Below are positions 11,176 through 23,380 of a stretch of DNA of 64,000 nt, in pieces. The notes under the pieces are model-generated. The model was given only the letters and a program-made list of their open reading frames with translations, was not told where the DNA came from and made no database searches. The stretch covers positions 8,544,418 through 8,608,417 of the forward strand of contig JBBCBC010000026.1 of assembly GCA_037126765.1 (NCBI GenBank), in the 5' to 3' direction. A program made the position numbers and the translations under genes. Source of the stretch: Stenogyne calaminthoides. Taxonomy: Eukaryota > Streptophyta > Magnoliopsida > Lamiales > Lamiaceae. The stretch's first letter is position 1. The number at the start of each line of letters is the position of its first letter.

Positions 11176-14100
11176 ATGAAAAATCTCAAGTCTTCTGATT
11201 TGTCCAAGGCTCACACTAATAATCACACTGATCAGTTTGCATATGAAGAAACGTATGATTATGTAGATGTCTATGGGAGACAAATCAAACCTTCTGTGTT
11301 TAAAAAAGGTGATAGATTTGTTTGGATCTCGAAAGGTACTTCTAACCCCCCAGGACCCGATTCTACTGGGGTACCTAAAATCTGATTTGCTCGTAGGCTC
11401 GAGTGGGACTGGCTAATAAATGAGGTGTACAAGCAACTATCTGGTACATAGATAGTGGATGTTCAAGGCACATGAGTGGAAGTCAGCATCTCCTCAGCAA
11501 TTACATTGAAAAACCAGGCCCACGAGTTCTCTTTGGGGACGATAACTTTGGTTTTACTAGAGGAGTTGGAACCTTAGTGAACGATGATGTACATGTTACA
11601 GGTGTTTCATACGTTGACGGCTTAAGGCACAACCTGCTATCTGTATCACAGTTCTGCGACAACGGATTTAGTGTTGAGTTCTCATCAGATCAATGCACAA
11701 TTAGAAATCGAGTGACTCAACAGATTTTGCTAACTGGCTCCAGAAAAGGAACGATTTATACAGCAGATTGGGACAGTTGTCCAAGAAATGCATGCTTGAT
11801 TGTTAAGAGTTCAAAGAGCTCAAGTTGGCTCTGGCATAAAAGAATGAGTCATCTGAACTTCAAAACTCTTAACAAAATAGCAAGGATGTCCTTGGTTGAA
11901 GGTCTCCCGAATGAAGTATTCTCTAAGGATCAGATATGTGCCGCATGTCAGAAGGGAAAACAGGTAAAAGCTTCATTCAAAGGGATACCTTCTCAACCAT
12001 CAAGCAGAGTACTTCAACTGCTCCATATGGATTTATTTGGACCAATTACGCCTCTTAGTTTTAGTGGACGCAAATACACTCTGGTGGTCGTAGATGATTA
12101 TTCTAAGTTCACCTGGGTTGTATTCTTGTATAAGAAGAGTGAAACCACAACAAAGTTACCTGAACTTCTCAAAAAGATACAGAATGAGAAGGGTCTCAGC
12201 ATAGTGAAAATCAGATCAGACAAAGGTACAGAATTCTTGAACCAGTTTATATCTGATTTTTGCTCTAAGTTTGGTATACAGCATGAGACATCAGCTGCTA
12301 GAACACCACAACAAAATGGCGTAGCAGAAAGAAGAAACAGAACACTTAAAGAAGCTGCACGCACCATGTTAGCTGAGCATGCAACACAAAGCCGTTTCTT
12401 GGCAGAAGCTATCAATATTGCTTGTCACACACAAAACATATGTTCTCTGACTAAGATTCACTTTAAAACACCCTATGAACTATGGAAGGGCAGAAAACCT
12501 TGTGTTTCCTACTTTCATGTGTTCGGGTGAAAGTGTTTCATACACAACAATGGGAAGAGTCAGTTGAGAGCCTTTGATGCCAAGTCAGATGAGGGTATAT
12601 TCTTAAGATATTCCTCAACCAGCAAAACATTTAGGGTTTTCAACAAACGAACCCTAGTTCTGGAAGAAACACCTCATGTGGTGTTTGATGAGTCAACATC
12701 TGATCAAGAGAAATCTGCCGCAGAACAAGATGTACCAGACAAACCAGATTCACTGAAAATGGATCAGTTAAGGCTTAAAGGAAAGGATCCAAAATACATC
12801 ACTGTATATGTTCCTAACTTTGACCTTGACGATTCACTAGGTCGGTCAGACCCCAAGGTACATACAACTGTCAATGAAGAAGCTGGTATAGCTGAGACAG
12901 TAACAACTGAACCATCTGGTTCAGGGGGAACACCTGATGTTCCGGTGGACAGACTTCAGCACATGATGAGTCCAACATCAGCTGAGATATGTCCATGCCA
13001 AGTGGATCCTACTCAAGTACCTCTCCCAGTCTCTAGTGATGAATCTTTATCAGAAGAGGATGATTTTCTCCAAACTGATGATAATCAGGACAGAAGGACC
13101 TGGATAACCAGTCATCCAACTGATCTGATCATCGGAGACCCATCTGATAGAGTCAAAACTAGACATCAGATTGGTGAAAGTGCAATGTATTGTTGTTATC
13201 TTTCTTTGAAGGAACCACTCACAGTTGAAGAAGCTCTTCAAGATGCAAGATGGATTCTAGCCATGCAAGAAGAACTAGAACAGTTTGAGAGAAATCAAGC
13301 ATGGGAACTTGTAGACAGACCAACTCATCAAGATGTGATTGGTACTAAATGGGTCTTCAAGAACAAGAAGGATGAGCACAATGTGATAACCAGAAATAAG
13401 GCAAGACTTGTTGCTAAGGGATATTCACAATCAGAAGGGATTGATTATGATGAAACCTTTGCACCAGTCGCTCGCCTGGAAGTCATTCGGCTGTTTTTGG
13501 CTTATGCAGCTCATAGGGGATTTACTGTGTATCAGATGGATGTAAAGAGTGCATTCTTAAATGGGGTACTAGCTGAGGAAGTTTAAGTTGAACAACCAAG
13601 TGTACCGTTTAAGAAAAGCTCTTTATGGACTGAAACAGGCTCCTAAAGCATGGTATGATACACTATCCCAGTTCTTGACAGAAAATGGTTTCACCAAGGG
13701 CTTGATTGATAGGACCTTGTTCAGAAGAGAAGATGGGGAAGATATCCTGATGGTTCAGATCTACGTGGATGATATAATCTTTGGTTCTCCTAATCAGAAG
13801 CTATGTGAGAAATTCAATAAACTGATGCAAGGGAAATTTGAGATGTCCATAATGGGTCAGATGAGCTACTTTCTAGGTCTTCAAGTTAAACAAGCTCACA
13901 AAGGGATCTTCATTTGCCAGGCAAAGTACACAAGGAATTTATTGGCTAAGTATGGTGTTCAGAATTGCAAGGAAGCCTGAATTCCAATGATGACTTCTTT
14001 CAAAATGGATCTAGATGAAGGTGGTAAGAAAACTATTCAGAAAGAGTATAGGGCTTTGATTGGATCATTATTATACCTGACTGCAAGCAGACCAGATATA

Positions 14101-14763
14101 ACCTTCGCAGTAGGTGTATGTGCCAGATTTCAGGCAAATCCAAAGCAAAGCCACCTAAAAGCAGCTAAGCGGATTCTTAAGTATCTGAAGGGTACTGTGA
14201 ACCTTGGTTTATGGTATCCAGCAGATGATAATCTAGAGCTTAGTGGGTACTCTGATTCTGATTATGGAGGTTGTAGGATAGACAGAAAATCAACCTCGGG
14301 TACCTGTCAGTTTTTGGGGAGTAAGCTGGTCTCTTGGTTTTCTAAGAAGCAAACATCTATTGCCACATTCACTACTAAAGCAGAATATATGGCTGCAGGA
14401 AGTTGTTGCTCCCAACTGCTCTGGCTATGTAAGTAGCTGAGGGATTATAACGTTGTAGCTACGAATGTGCCTATTTTCTGTGACAGTAATAGTGCAATTG
14501 CAATCACTCAGAACCCAGTTCTACACACAAGATGCAAGCATGTGGACATCAGACACCATTTTATCCGAGACCATGCAGAAAAGAAGAACATCAGAATGGA
14601 AAAGATCCATACTGATAAGCAAAGAGCTGATATCTTAACCAAACCTCTAGCTGAAGTCAGATTCAGAAAACTATGCAACGAGCTAGGTTTACTGGACTTA
14701 GGAGAAGATGCACCAGATTACTTTGGTGGATTAATCTCAAACACCAGTTGGTTAAGAGACTGA
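11176..14763 (+). pseudogene. pol: pol region: protease, integrase, reverse transcriptase, RNase H
   Basis: The protease active site DSGCSRHMSG lies near 11445. The pre-integrase zinc motif has its His pair in LWHKRMSHLNF and its Cys pair in CAACQKG. The integrase core shows its three acidic residues in MDLFGP, RSDKGTEF and NGVAERRNRTL, ending near 12530 at a TGA. Reverse transcriptase runs 13230-13980 with ALYGLKQAPKAWYD and the catalytic YVDDIIFG. RNase H shows GCRIDRKSTSGTC, AEYMAAGSC and FCDSNSAI, ending at 14763. Stops at 12530, 13586, 13980 and 14436 divide the frame. The break near 13586 also lost a few residues that usually precede VYRLRKALYGL. The protein is no longer translatable as a unit. 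Confidence 0.92.
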
Positions 14764-15486
14764 ATAGGTAAGATGGTCAGAAGAAGAGAGAACTTCATCT
14801 GATCAAAAGAAGATCAATAGGGAACTGATGTAGTGAAAAGATAGTTGGAAAAAGAACTAAGGTTTAGAAGGTAAACTAAGTGCGACACATCATAAATCAG
14901 AAAAGGATTTTAGGAAACTACAAATGTGGTAATTGACTGATTACAATATCAGTCAATCAGATACGTATTCCTGATTTCCTGCAACTTTATGTTTTCATTT
15001 ATGTATTGCTTGTATATATTAATACATATATATGACGTCGTACTGACTTCTCATTAAATGCGGACGCGAGGCTCTTGTATTAAATGCATTTATTACGCAC
15101 TTTTAAATCCAAAAGTTGTGGTCTATATTTTCCTTGACCGCACAATTGTACCTTTTAAAACCGCCTCATTTCCACCGTTGATTAAACGAAGGCGTCGTTT
15201 TGATTTCCGCATTCGAATATGATTGTGTTTCCCTCTCGATTAAAACCCCAAAATTCACAAGCACCTCATCACTTTCACACTTTCTAAAAACTCAAAAACT
15301 TTTTCTCTGCAACTTTCATACTCTCTCTTGCTAATACTCGAAAACAAATAGTGTTAATATCTATTGCTAATCTTTACTGGTAATAAAACTAGGGTTTGTA
15401 TTTCATTTCATATGCTTAAGAAAGCTAAAGTGCTTTGCTATTTGTTTTGTTTAGATCTCCAAATCTAATATTCTTGTCTCACAGAA
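14764..15486 (+). other. Non-coding spacer between pol and the 3' ORF
   Basis: No reading frame of note. A TATA-like AT stretch (TATATATTAATACATATATATG near 15011) and later pyrimidine-rich sequence precede the 3' ORF, so an internal promoter is possible but unproven. Confidence 0.5.
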
Positions 15487-18400
15487 ATGGCACCAAAAGC
15501 AAAGCAAGTTGCAGAATCTGCACACTCGTCGTCACAAATTTCACCGGAACCAGAGGATCCAATCTTCCGGAATTTTGCGGACGAAGTGATAGAGGAACGG
15601 TGTGTTGATTTTAGAACCACCACAGACCCTGAATCATTGGAAAATTTGGAACTCCTAAGAAGGAATGGCTTAAAGACGTATTGTTCAGCGAGTGCCGATT
15701 CGATCATACTGGATGGCTCTCTGGAATTTTTGTACAATCTGAGAGACCATGAGGGAGTTTAAGGTGAGCATTTGGAAATAACCGATGAGGATCTGTACAG
15801 AATATTTAGCCTTCCGGCACCGGCCGATGGAATTATGCCAGATGCTTATAGACTCGAAGAGAAGAGTGCCGTCATCAAACACCTACTCCGACCAGCTGAT
15901 TCACATCATACTAAGGGTTTCAAGAAACCTATGCTGAAGAGGAAATATCGCCTTCTATTCGATATTGTCCAGAAAGTGATTGCTGGTATAACCTACAGCT
16001 TTGATGCGGTCACACAAGAAAAGACGCGGATTATGTCAGCCATAATTGATTATGCAAAGATTAATTGGCTTGAATATCTGAAGAGGAGGTTGCTGGAAGA
16101 ATCAGGAAAGTTTGTGGAAGATGGAGGCAAGATAGTTCTCACTGCAAAAATCTCTATGCTGCAAACAATGTCACTGATTCTGATTGATTTGATGAAGAAT
16201 CGTGAATGGAGTGAGGATGAAATGATTCCTTATGTTCTGACTCACAAGAAAATGCTGATCAGTGACAAGCCGATTCCTGGCCTTGCTGATGACGATGAGG
16301 AAGTCGCTGTTAAACCAGCAGCTGAAGTGCGCAAGAAAGGAACAACTGGACAGAAGCGAAAAGTTACTATGACAAAGCCAGAGAAAGGGATTACGTTGAA
16401 GGAGCCTTCCCAACCAGCTGCAAAGAGAACTCGATCAGCACCAATTGCTCCGACAGCTGGTAAAGGAAAGCGACAAGAGCGAATGCTGGTGGATGAATAG
16501 ACTGATTCTGAAGATGATATTCCACTCAGCAGACTGCCCCCGAAGGGAACTGGTCAAGCTTCAAAGGCTACTGCTGCTCAAGCTGAACCAGCTCAACCTA
16601 CTGTCTCTTCCAGTACACACATGGTTGATCCTGAGCTAATTTCGGTTGTACCATTCTCTCCTTCCGCCTCTTCTGAACCAGAACCAGAACCAGAAGTTCT
16701 TTCCTTCACTGAAAAGATCATCAGAAGAAGCTGGAGAAAATGTTGGAAGACAGATATCCAGAACTGTCAATCAAACAAGAAGCCAAAGCAGTTGTTCTTG
16801 ATGTGCTTACATGGAGAGACATCAGATTGAAGAAATTTGAAGACTTTGGTGTTGTTCTAGAACAGAAAGGTGTAGTACGTCCGTTCCTGGAGTACGAGCT
16901 ACAGATGAGGAAGTTGGCTGGAGTTGAAACTGCTCCAGATCTAATCTCTGATGATGCAGTCGCTGGTCTGATTACGAGACATTTGGGGATGCCAGATACC
17001 CCAATGCACAGGGAACTCACACATAAGATGGTCAGATACAGCTGTACTATGCAGCATATGAAAATGGTTGAAGAAGAGATTGATACTGGAGGGCCACTTC
17101 AGATTGAGGAATTATTTGAGCAGATGGCCGATACAGAGCAGACGGCAAAGGAAATGAGAATTGTGGAAGAGCCAAAGGAGTCTGAAGGAGCTGCCGATGA
17201 AGATGGTGCGGGAGATGCGGCAAAGTCCCCGTCAGCTGAGGCACAATCAGCCGAGCACTTCATCGATCTGACTGCTGGAGGAAGTCAAGCTGAGGAGATG
17301 GAGGTTGAAGGCCCCTCATCATCAGTAGGTCTGGTCATGCAGATTCTCCAAACTTCTCCATCATTTGAAGAGAATCTGATGAAGTACATCAAGAATACTT
17401 TTCGAGCAAACATGGCGAATATGTTCAGGGATGATGTCAGCTTTTTCATTCCAAAGCAAATTGAGACCGTCATTAGAACAGAAAGAGAATTTGTATCCAA
17501 GACATGCATGCGTATGAGTGAAGATCTTAGGGATACTACTGCGGATAAAGTGCTGGAAATGACTCAGTAGATGGCCAAATAGAAAAGAGCAGAAATCGTT
17601 AGTTCACCTTGATGATGAATGAGCAGATGGCCAAGATGAGCAAAGAATGAGAGGAATTAAATGTTGCTACCAGGAGGGTAAGCTCATCTGCTGACAAGCT
17701 GGACGGAATGTTTGACAAGGTCAGCTCCATAGTGGACAAAGCTCAAACGTCTATGCTGGCAGTTGTTCAACATGCTCAACCTGATCCCAGCATTGAGTCT
17801 CCTGCTCTCCAGACTTTACAAAAGGACCTGAAAACTCAGATTGGCAACCTCTGTACTGAGCTGAAAGCTCTTTTTGAGGGAACCAAAAAGGGGGAAGAGG
17901 AGAAGGATGTTGATGTTCAGGACAGGCTGAATCAGGTGGAGAACTTTGTGCGGGCATCCATATCACACTAGACAAGAAAAGAATGAGGAAAGATGCCCAG
18001 GCAGCAGCACAACTGGAAAGAGCTGAAGTCATCTCATCATCGACCGAAACTGATGAGCAGGCTAGGAAAGGTAAGAAACCAGCTGTGCAGAAGAAGAAAA
18101 TTGTTGAACAGAAGAAGGTTGATCCAGTTCGACTAGAAGAAGAAGCACGCCTTGACAGAGCATATCAGGCTAAGAAGAAGAAGGGTCTGGTTGCTGGAGC
18201 GGGTGAAGGTTCGCATTTTGTAGAGCCCGTTCTGGATGCTGTTGTGGATCTGATTGTTCGACCGGACATGAACATGGTCAAGCAGTGGAAAATAATCAAA
18301 GGTGAATGGTACATATCAGGATACATCAACAAAGTTATTCCAACCAATGAAGACAAGAATGAAATGTTCAGAGATTGGTTGAGTAACAAACACACAGTAT

Positions 18401-18633
18401 TCTATGACAATGTTATGAGAGAAGCTAAGAAGCTGAGCTGCACACCTATTGCACCAGAAATTGAAGTCATGGACTACAAGAAGACTCCAGATGGTAAACT
18501 GGACAAGATTGCCTTTCATGCAACTCTCTGCAAATGCCTAGCCCAAGATGACATTATTGATGAAGGCAAAGTTGCAGAAATAAAGGCCAGACTTTTTGAC
18601 TTATGTGTCGTCCCTAAGGAAGAGAGATTTTAG
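15487..18633 (+). pseudogene. Extra 3' ORF of a Sirevirus-like element, function unknown
   Basis: The ATG at 15487 (MAPKAKQVAESAH) opens a coding region of about 3.1 kb between pol and the 3' LTR. It is read in pieces at 15487-15762, 15772-16500, 16740-17570, 17708-17971 and 17983-18633, separated by stops and frameshifts. The N-terminal globular part has KRKYRLLFDIVQKV, TYSFDAVTQEKTRI and KINWLEYLKRRL. A Lys/Pro-rich linker with basic patches (GKGKRQER) follows, then an acidic middle (AADEDGAGDAA), helical segments and a C-terminal domain from about 18240 (WKIIKGEWYISGYINKVIP). I see no signal peptide or membrane segment, so an envelope role is not supported. From memory it resembles repetitive proteins annotated in Lamiales genomes. 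Function is unknown. Confidence 0.75.
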
Positions 18634-18828
18634 AGTTCTTCAGAAGACCTATGTAAGATCAGAATAGAATACTTTCATTATGTAATTGTACTGCTATATC
18701 ACTATTAATGAAATATTTTGTTTTCTGATCTTAAGACAAATTCTCATTGTCTTCTGATTTACTGTCTCTCTTTACTTTTATGTTTAACCTATGTTCAGCA
18801 TCCTTTCTTAGTAAGGTTTTGGTTCCAT

Positions 18829-18843
18829 CAAAAAGGGGGAAAT
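18829..18843 (+). promoter_or_regulatory. Polypurine tract
   Basis: The purine run AAAAAGGGGGAAA stands directly before the 3' LTR and would prime plus-strand DNA synthesis. Confidence 0.85.
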
Positions 18844-20292
18844 TGTTGGGAAATTTGTAGTTTTGATGGAAGTTCCAAAACAGTTGTAATAGGACCAGTC
18901 GAACATGTTAGTTGACTGATGAAAAGATAGGAGACCAACTGAACATGTTAGACAGCTGATGAAATAGACTAGATCACATATTGAGGGGGAACTCAATATG
19001 AAGCAGTAAAGATCAAAGTGAAGATCAGCAGTAAAGATCAGAAAGAAGATCTGAAGCACATCAGAAGATCTACTTTATAAAGACATCAGCAGAGTCGATA
19101 AGTTGCAGCTAAGACAACTTTATCAGAAGGCTCAAGACTACTGATCTCGTGGTCAACAGATCAGTAGAGGCCAAGTGAGAACCTTGATAAGCATATCATC
19201 TTATCCTTAAAGCATACGAAGTGGTTCAGACCAGAAGAATGTTTGAACTGATGACTTTTCAAGGCGCCAAATAAGTGTACTTGTTAGCCACTTAGAAGTC
19301 GACACGTATGTACGATTCTGATGATTGTAGGATATGGTGTATCAATATCAAAAGGCTAGAAAGGACAATATTGCACGAAGACGGCATGGCCTTTCTGAGC
19401 ACATCAAATCAAGCCTGCAAGCCTACCTAAAATAGACCGAAGTTCAAATTGCTCTCCAACGGCTAATTTGAGATCGGGCTTATAAATATGGGATCATACC
19501 TTCATAGTAAGGTTACGGGAAATAATACTCAAGCTCAAGCTCTCAAGATTTCCGCACGAAGAACACAAAGTCAAGATTTATTCTTAAGTGTTCATCCCAT
19601 AGTTCTTAGCATAGAATACTTATTCTCTAGCTTTAGGCTACTTAAAAGATAGGATAGTATTCCAGTTGGAACAACACAATCTTATACCCAAACAAAAGTT
19701 AGGTTAAGTTTGTTATAGCAAGATTTCAGTCTATGGTTTCTAGATCAGATTTCTGGGATTGGTTGAGTGAGAACTCGTGAAACATCTGTTGGTTGTACTG
19801 TGTTGGACTAACACATTAAACTAAGTCCAGTTGGTTAAGTTGGTGCCCCTACTGATAGGGAAGAGTGGACGTAGGACAAGTTGTCCGAACCACTATAAAT
19901 TTGTGTGCCTTTACTTTGCTTTACACCTTCTTGCATACTACTCTTGTTATATGCATGCATATTCTGTACCTGGATCAGATTAGCATCAAGCTACTGATCT
20001 GATCAGTTTGACACCCTTGTCATCTGATCTACACCAGATTGGTCAGAATCCTTTTTTGGGTAAAACTGGTTTTCACACGGGTTAACTATTCTTCCACACC
20101 ATCAGTTAAACTAATAGACGCCGAACTGATTTGCTTGACAAATCAGTAAGTCGGATATCAGTCCAAACTGATTCACACTGCACTCTGATCAGACATACGT
20201 GCAAATCACATCTGATCCACGAAAAGTTTTGAAGTCTATTCACCCCTCCCCTCTAGACTTCAACCCTCACTGAAACCCGTTCGGGACCTACA
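18844..20292 (+). repeat. 3' LTR of the 13-kb Sirevirus-like element
   Basis: It starts TGTTGGG and ends CCTACA, followed by the GAAGC target duplication. It is nearly the same length as the 5' LTR (1449 against 1452 bases). Confidence 0.93.
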
Positions 20293-21678
20293 GAAGCTAT
20301 GACGAGTCATATGACCAGCTCCGATGGTACTGTGATGCAATAGGATGCACAAATCCAGGTATAAAACATGATTTTAGATGTTTTGGCCTTTAGATTATTG
20401 ATATTTTACTAGTTATGTCATTCCAATGTTGTGTCCTATTTTTATGTATGATATATAGGAAGTGTAGTTTCATTGGAGTCAGACACGAAAACACACTGGT
20501 TCCAACTAGTTTTCATTACAGTTAAGGCATGCCTGGACGATTTCAAGAAGTGTCGCCCGATGTTTTTTATCGATGGTACTTTTATGATGGGGCGTGCTAA
20601 GGGAACACTACTAGCTGCCACCGCAAAGGATGGAAACAATGGTACTATCTAAACCTTTTGTGTGTTGCATTCATGTTGATATTTTCATATCTGGATAGTG
20701 TTTTGCTGTAAACCACGGTGATACAAGAACATGCTTTACTTCATTTATCTGGTGGTGTTTGTGGAATATGAAATGTGGTTTGATTAAGTGACATAACAAC
20801 ATTGAGATACCCCAACAACATTTTAACTGTATCCCGGTAACTTGGCCTTTTTCTGATTATGGTGAAGCATTACAGTTGTTATATAGGGATGCCCCTTTCT
20901 AGATTGTGTTTTGCTGTGAAACCAAGGTGATACAAGAGAACATGTGTTTATTGCATTAACTAATTGAAAAAAATCAGAATTTGAACCCCTCCCCCATTGT
21001 TTCCATGCAGTATTTACTGCTGTGTTTTTCTGAGTATGTTTGTTGATTATGTTGAGCACTTTAATGGATATATATGGTTGTTCCCTATTGCTATTTTGTC
21101 GGCAGATAACAAAGAAAATTGGATATGATTTCTCGAGAAGCTTCGTGACTTTGTTCTTCATGAACTCTAGACTCTTTATATTTCAGATAGGAACACCGGT
21201 TTGATGGCTGCCTTTCCTGTGGTATTTGAGAAACCTCTTCATTTTTTTGCTTATTCCACCTATTAACCAATCTTAGGGGGAGGTTTTCCAAAGGTTGGAC
21301 AAATGTGCAACGTGAAACTATAGGTGTACACTTTAAAAACTGTGCATACGCGCGCAACATTCGGATATTTGAGGAGAAATTGGCTATTTTAAGGAAGTGG
21401 GTGGCAAATAAGCAGAAGAGTGTATAGATGAATTACCCAAGAAGAAATGGGCAGTGCCGTACCCACTACACCTTAAACGCTATGGTGAAATGACGTCTAA
21501 TGCAGCGGAACAGTTCAATGCATGGATTAAAAAGGCCAGATCACTCCCAATCACACACATGATAGATCACATTCGCAGACGTTTGTATTTTTTTGGTACC
21601 ATTGTTTTGTGTATAGTAAATTGTATAAAACCAGATTTAATGAAGTCTGATTTGTCAATATCTATTTTTTAGCTATAT

Positions 21679-22828
21679 TGTTGGGAAATTTAGAGTTTTG
21701 ATGAAAGTTCTAAAACACATGTAATAGGACCAGTCATACCTGTTAGCTGACTGATGTTTATATTACCGTTTATAGAATACCAGATGATAATTATTATATA
21801 GAACAACTGATGTAATAGACAGGTCACATATTGAGGGGGAACCTCAATATGTATAGGTCAGATTTGAAGATCCAAATAATAGCTGATATTCGACAGGCCA
21901 GAATGCAAGAGAAGAACAGAAGATCAGATCGATCTGATCAAGTCAGATATCTCAGCTGAAGTCATGAAGCTCAAACTCAGAATACTTGAAGATCAGATGA
22001 CTTCCAGAAGATCAGACCAGAAGACCTACATCAGCCGAGTCTGCTAGTTGAAGCTAAGTCAACCGGCACCAGAAGACTCCATCAGGTAGACTGAAGAAGA
22101 TTATTTTATTAAGTGTTCATCCCATAAGTTCTTAGCATATAAATCTTTTCATCTAGCTGATAGGCTATTTTAAACACTAGAAAAGATTTCATAGTTGGAA
22201 CCAAAACAATCTTATCCAAACCCAAATTTAGGTTAAGTTGTTTAGCAAGATTTCAGACTAGGGTTTCTAGTTCTGATTTCTGGGATCGGTTGAGTGAGAA
22301 CTCTTTAAATATCTGTCGGTGTACTGTGTTGGACTAACACAAAAATCTAAGTCCAGTTGGTTTAGTTGGTGCCCCTTGTGATAGGGAAGAGTGGACGTAG
22401 GACTGGTTTGTCCGAACCACTATAAATCTTGTGTGCTTTTACCGCTTTGATTAACTGTTTACACAATCGCACACAACTATTAAAGCAGCATACATATTCT
22501 AAGTTAAGATCAGCTAGCACCAAGCTTTTGATCTGATCAAGTTTGACACTTTAGTCAACTGGTTAAAAGACTGACTTTGGAATCTGATTTATCAAAACTT
22601 GTTTTTCACACGGGTAAAACTTAGCTTCCGCACATCAGTTAAACTGATAGTTACCGAACTGATCTGCCTTCAGGAGATTAGTAAGTTGGTTATCAGTCCA
22701 AACTGATTCACTCGCACTCTGATCAGGCTAACTGCTTTCACACCTGATTTGCACAAAAAGTTTTTCAGAAGTCTATTCACCCCTCCCCTCTAGACTTCTG
22801 CCCTCACAAAACCCGTTCGGGACCTACA
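21679..22828 (+). mobile_element. Solo LTR related to the 13-kb Sirevirus-like element
   Basis: It starts TGTTGGGAAATTTAGAG and ends CGGGACCTACA. The direct repeat TATAT flanks it at 21674-21678 and 22829-22833. It shares blocks with the LTRs at 7197 and 18844 (for example ATATTGAGGGGGAAC and GGGAAGAGTGGACGTAGGAC) but is shorter and diverged, so it is a sister subfamily. It also lies within the MULE transposase gene. No internal region remains, as expected after LTR-LTR recombination. Confidence 0.92.
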
Positions 22829-23380
22829 TATATCTACTTGGATTGTTGATCGAAGGAAAGATAGCTCAAACTGGAAAGGTGCATTATGCCCGCGCAAGGA
22901 GAAGAAGTGGAATATTCTAACCGATTTAACATGGTCATGGATTGTAGTGCAGTGTCCAAGTGGGAAGTTTGAAGTGTCGTCTCAATATTATAACGCTGAA
23001 GTGGATCTTATCAAAAAAACATGCTCGTGTTACAAATGACAAGTTCGAGGGTTCCCTTGTGCGCATGCAGCCGTTGTAATACCTAGGAAATGTCCAACAA
23101 TTTACAGCATTGTGGAGGAGTGTTTCTTAACTAAGAATTACTGATCGTGCTATATTTATGATATCCATGCAATCCCGAGTCCGATAAGCATGAATTTCAG
23201 CCAAATGATGAATCTCAATCAAAGCTCCTTCCCCCATTTCTAAATAAGCCAACCGGACATCCGAGAAGAAAAAGAAAGCCATAGTTTGGAGAGTACCATA
23301 GGAAGAAGCCCATGGCGGCTTGCCATCGTTTCGGTAATATGGCAAATCACGATCTTACCACATGTATTTTACAATCAGAC

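Larger units (their letters stand above)
7197..20292 (+). mobile_element. Full-length Sirevirus-like Ty1/Copia retrotransposon with extra 3' ORF
   Basis: The element is 13.1 kb and bounded by GAAGC at 7192-7196 and 20293-20297. It has two LTRs of about 1.45 kb (7197-8648 and 18844-20292), each starting TGTTGGGAAATTTG. A primer-binding site follows the 5' LTR and a polypurine tract precedes the 3' LTR. The order gag, protease, integrase, reverse transcriptase, RNase H marks it as Copia. The long LTRs, large gag with coiled coil, RT/RNase H wording and extra 3' ORF point to the Sirevirus lineage. Many stops and frameshifts make it non-autonomous now. It sits inside the MULE transposase gene in the same orientation. 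Confidence 0.95.
6050..23380 (+). pseudogene. Mutator-like (MULE/MuDR) transposase, interrupted by two retrotransposon insertions
   Basis: Coding pieces lie at 6050-7196, 20298-21670 and 22834-23380. The first starts MSSESIILNLKYMG (a PB1-like N terminus common in plant MULEs), passes a stop near 6407 and continues as a MuDR-type DNA-binding domain (CSEWDDYACQWHINA, LDHTCIG). The second has the MULE catalytic core: FIDGTFM near 20565 holds the first Asp and SDRNTGLMAAFP near 21184 the second. The third has a SWIM-type zinc finger (CSCYK, then FPCAHAA) with a TGA inside, followed by a basic tail (GHPRRKRKP) and a degenerate zinc knuckle. Introns are likely at 20359-20459 and from 20642. Removing the 13.1-kb insertion and one GAAGC copy leaves the frame open across the site, so the gene was coding there when hit. 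Stops in later exons show it is now dead. Confidence 0.85.

Noticed and set aside
12098..12415. Minus-strand frame across the integrase region
   Set aside because: Shadow of the integrase coding sequence, whose motifs are unambiguous on the plus strand.
15487..18633. Envelope gene of a retrovirus-like element
   Set aside because: No signal peptide, no transmembrane segment and no fusion-peptide-like stretch are visible; only the position between pol and LTR would suggest it.
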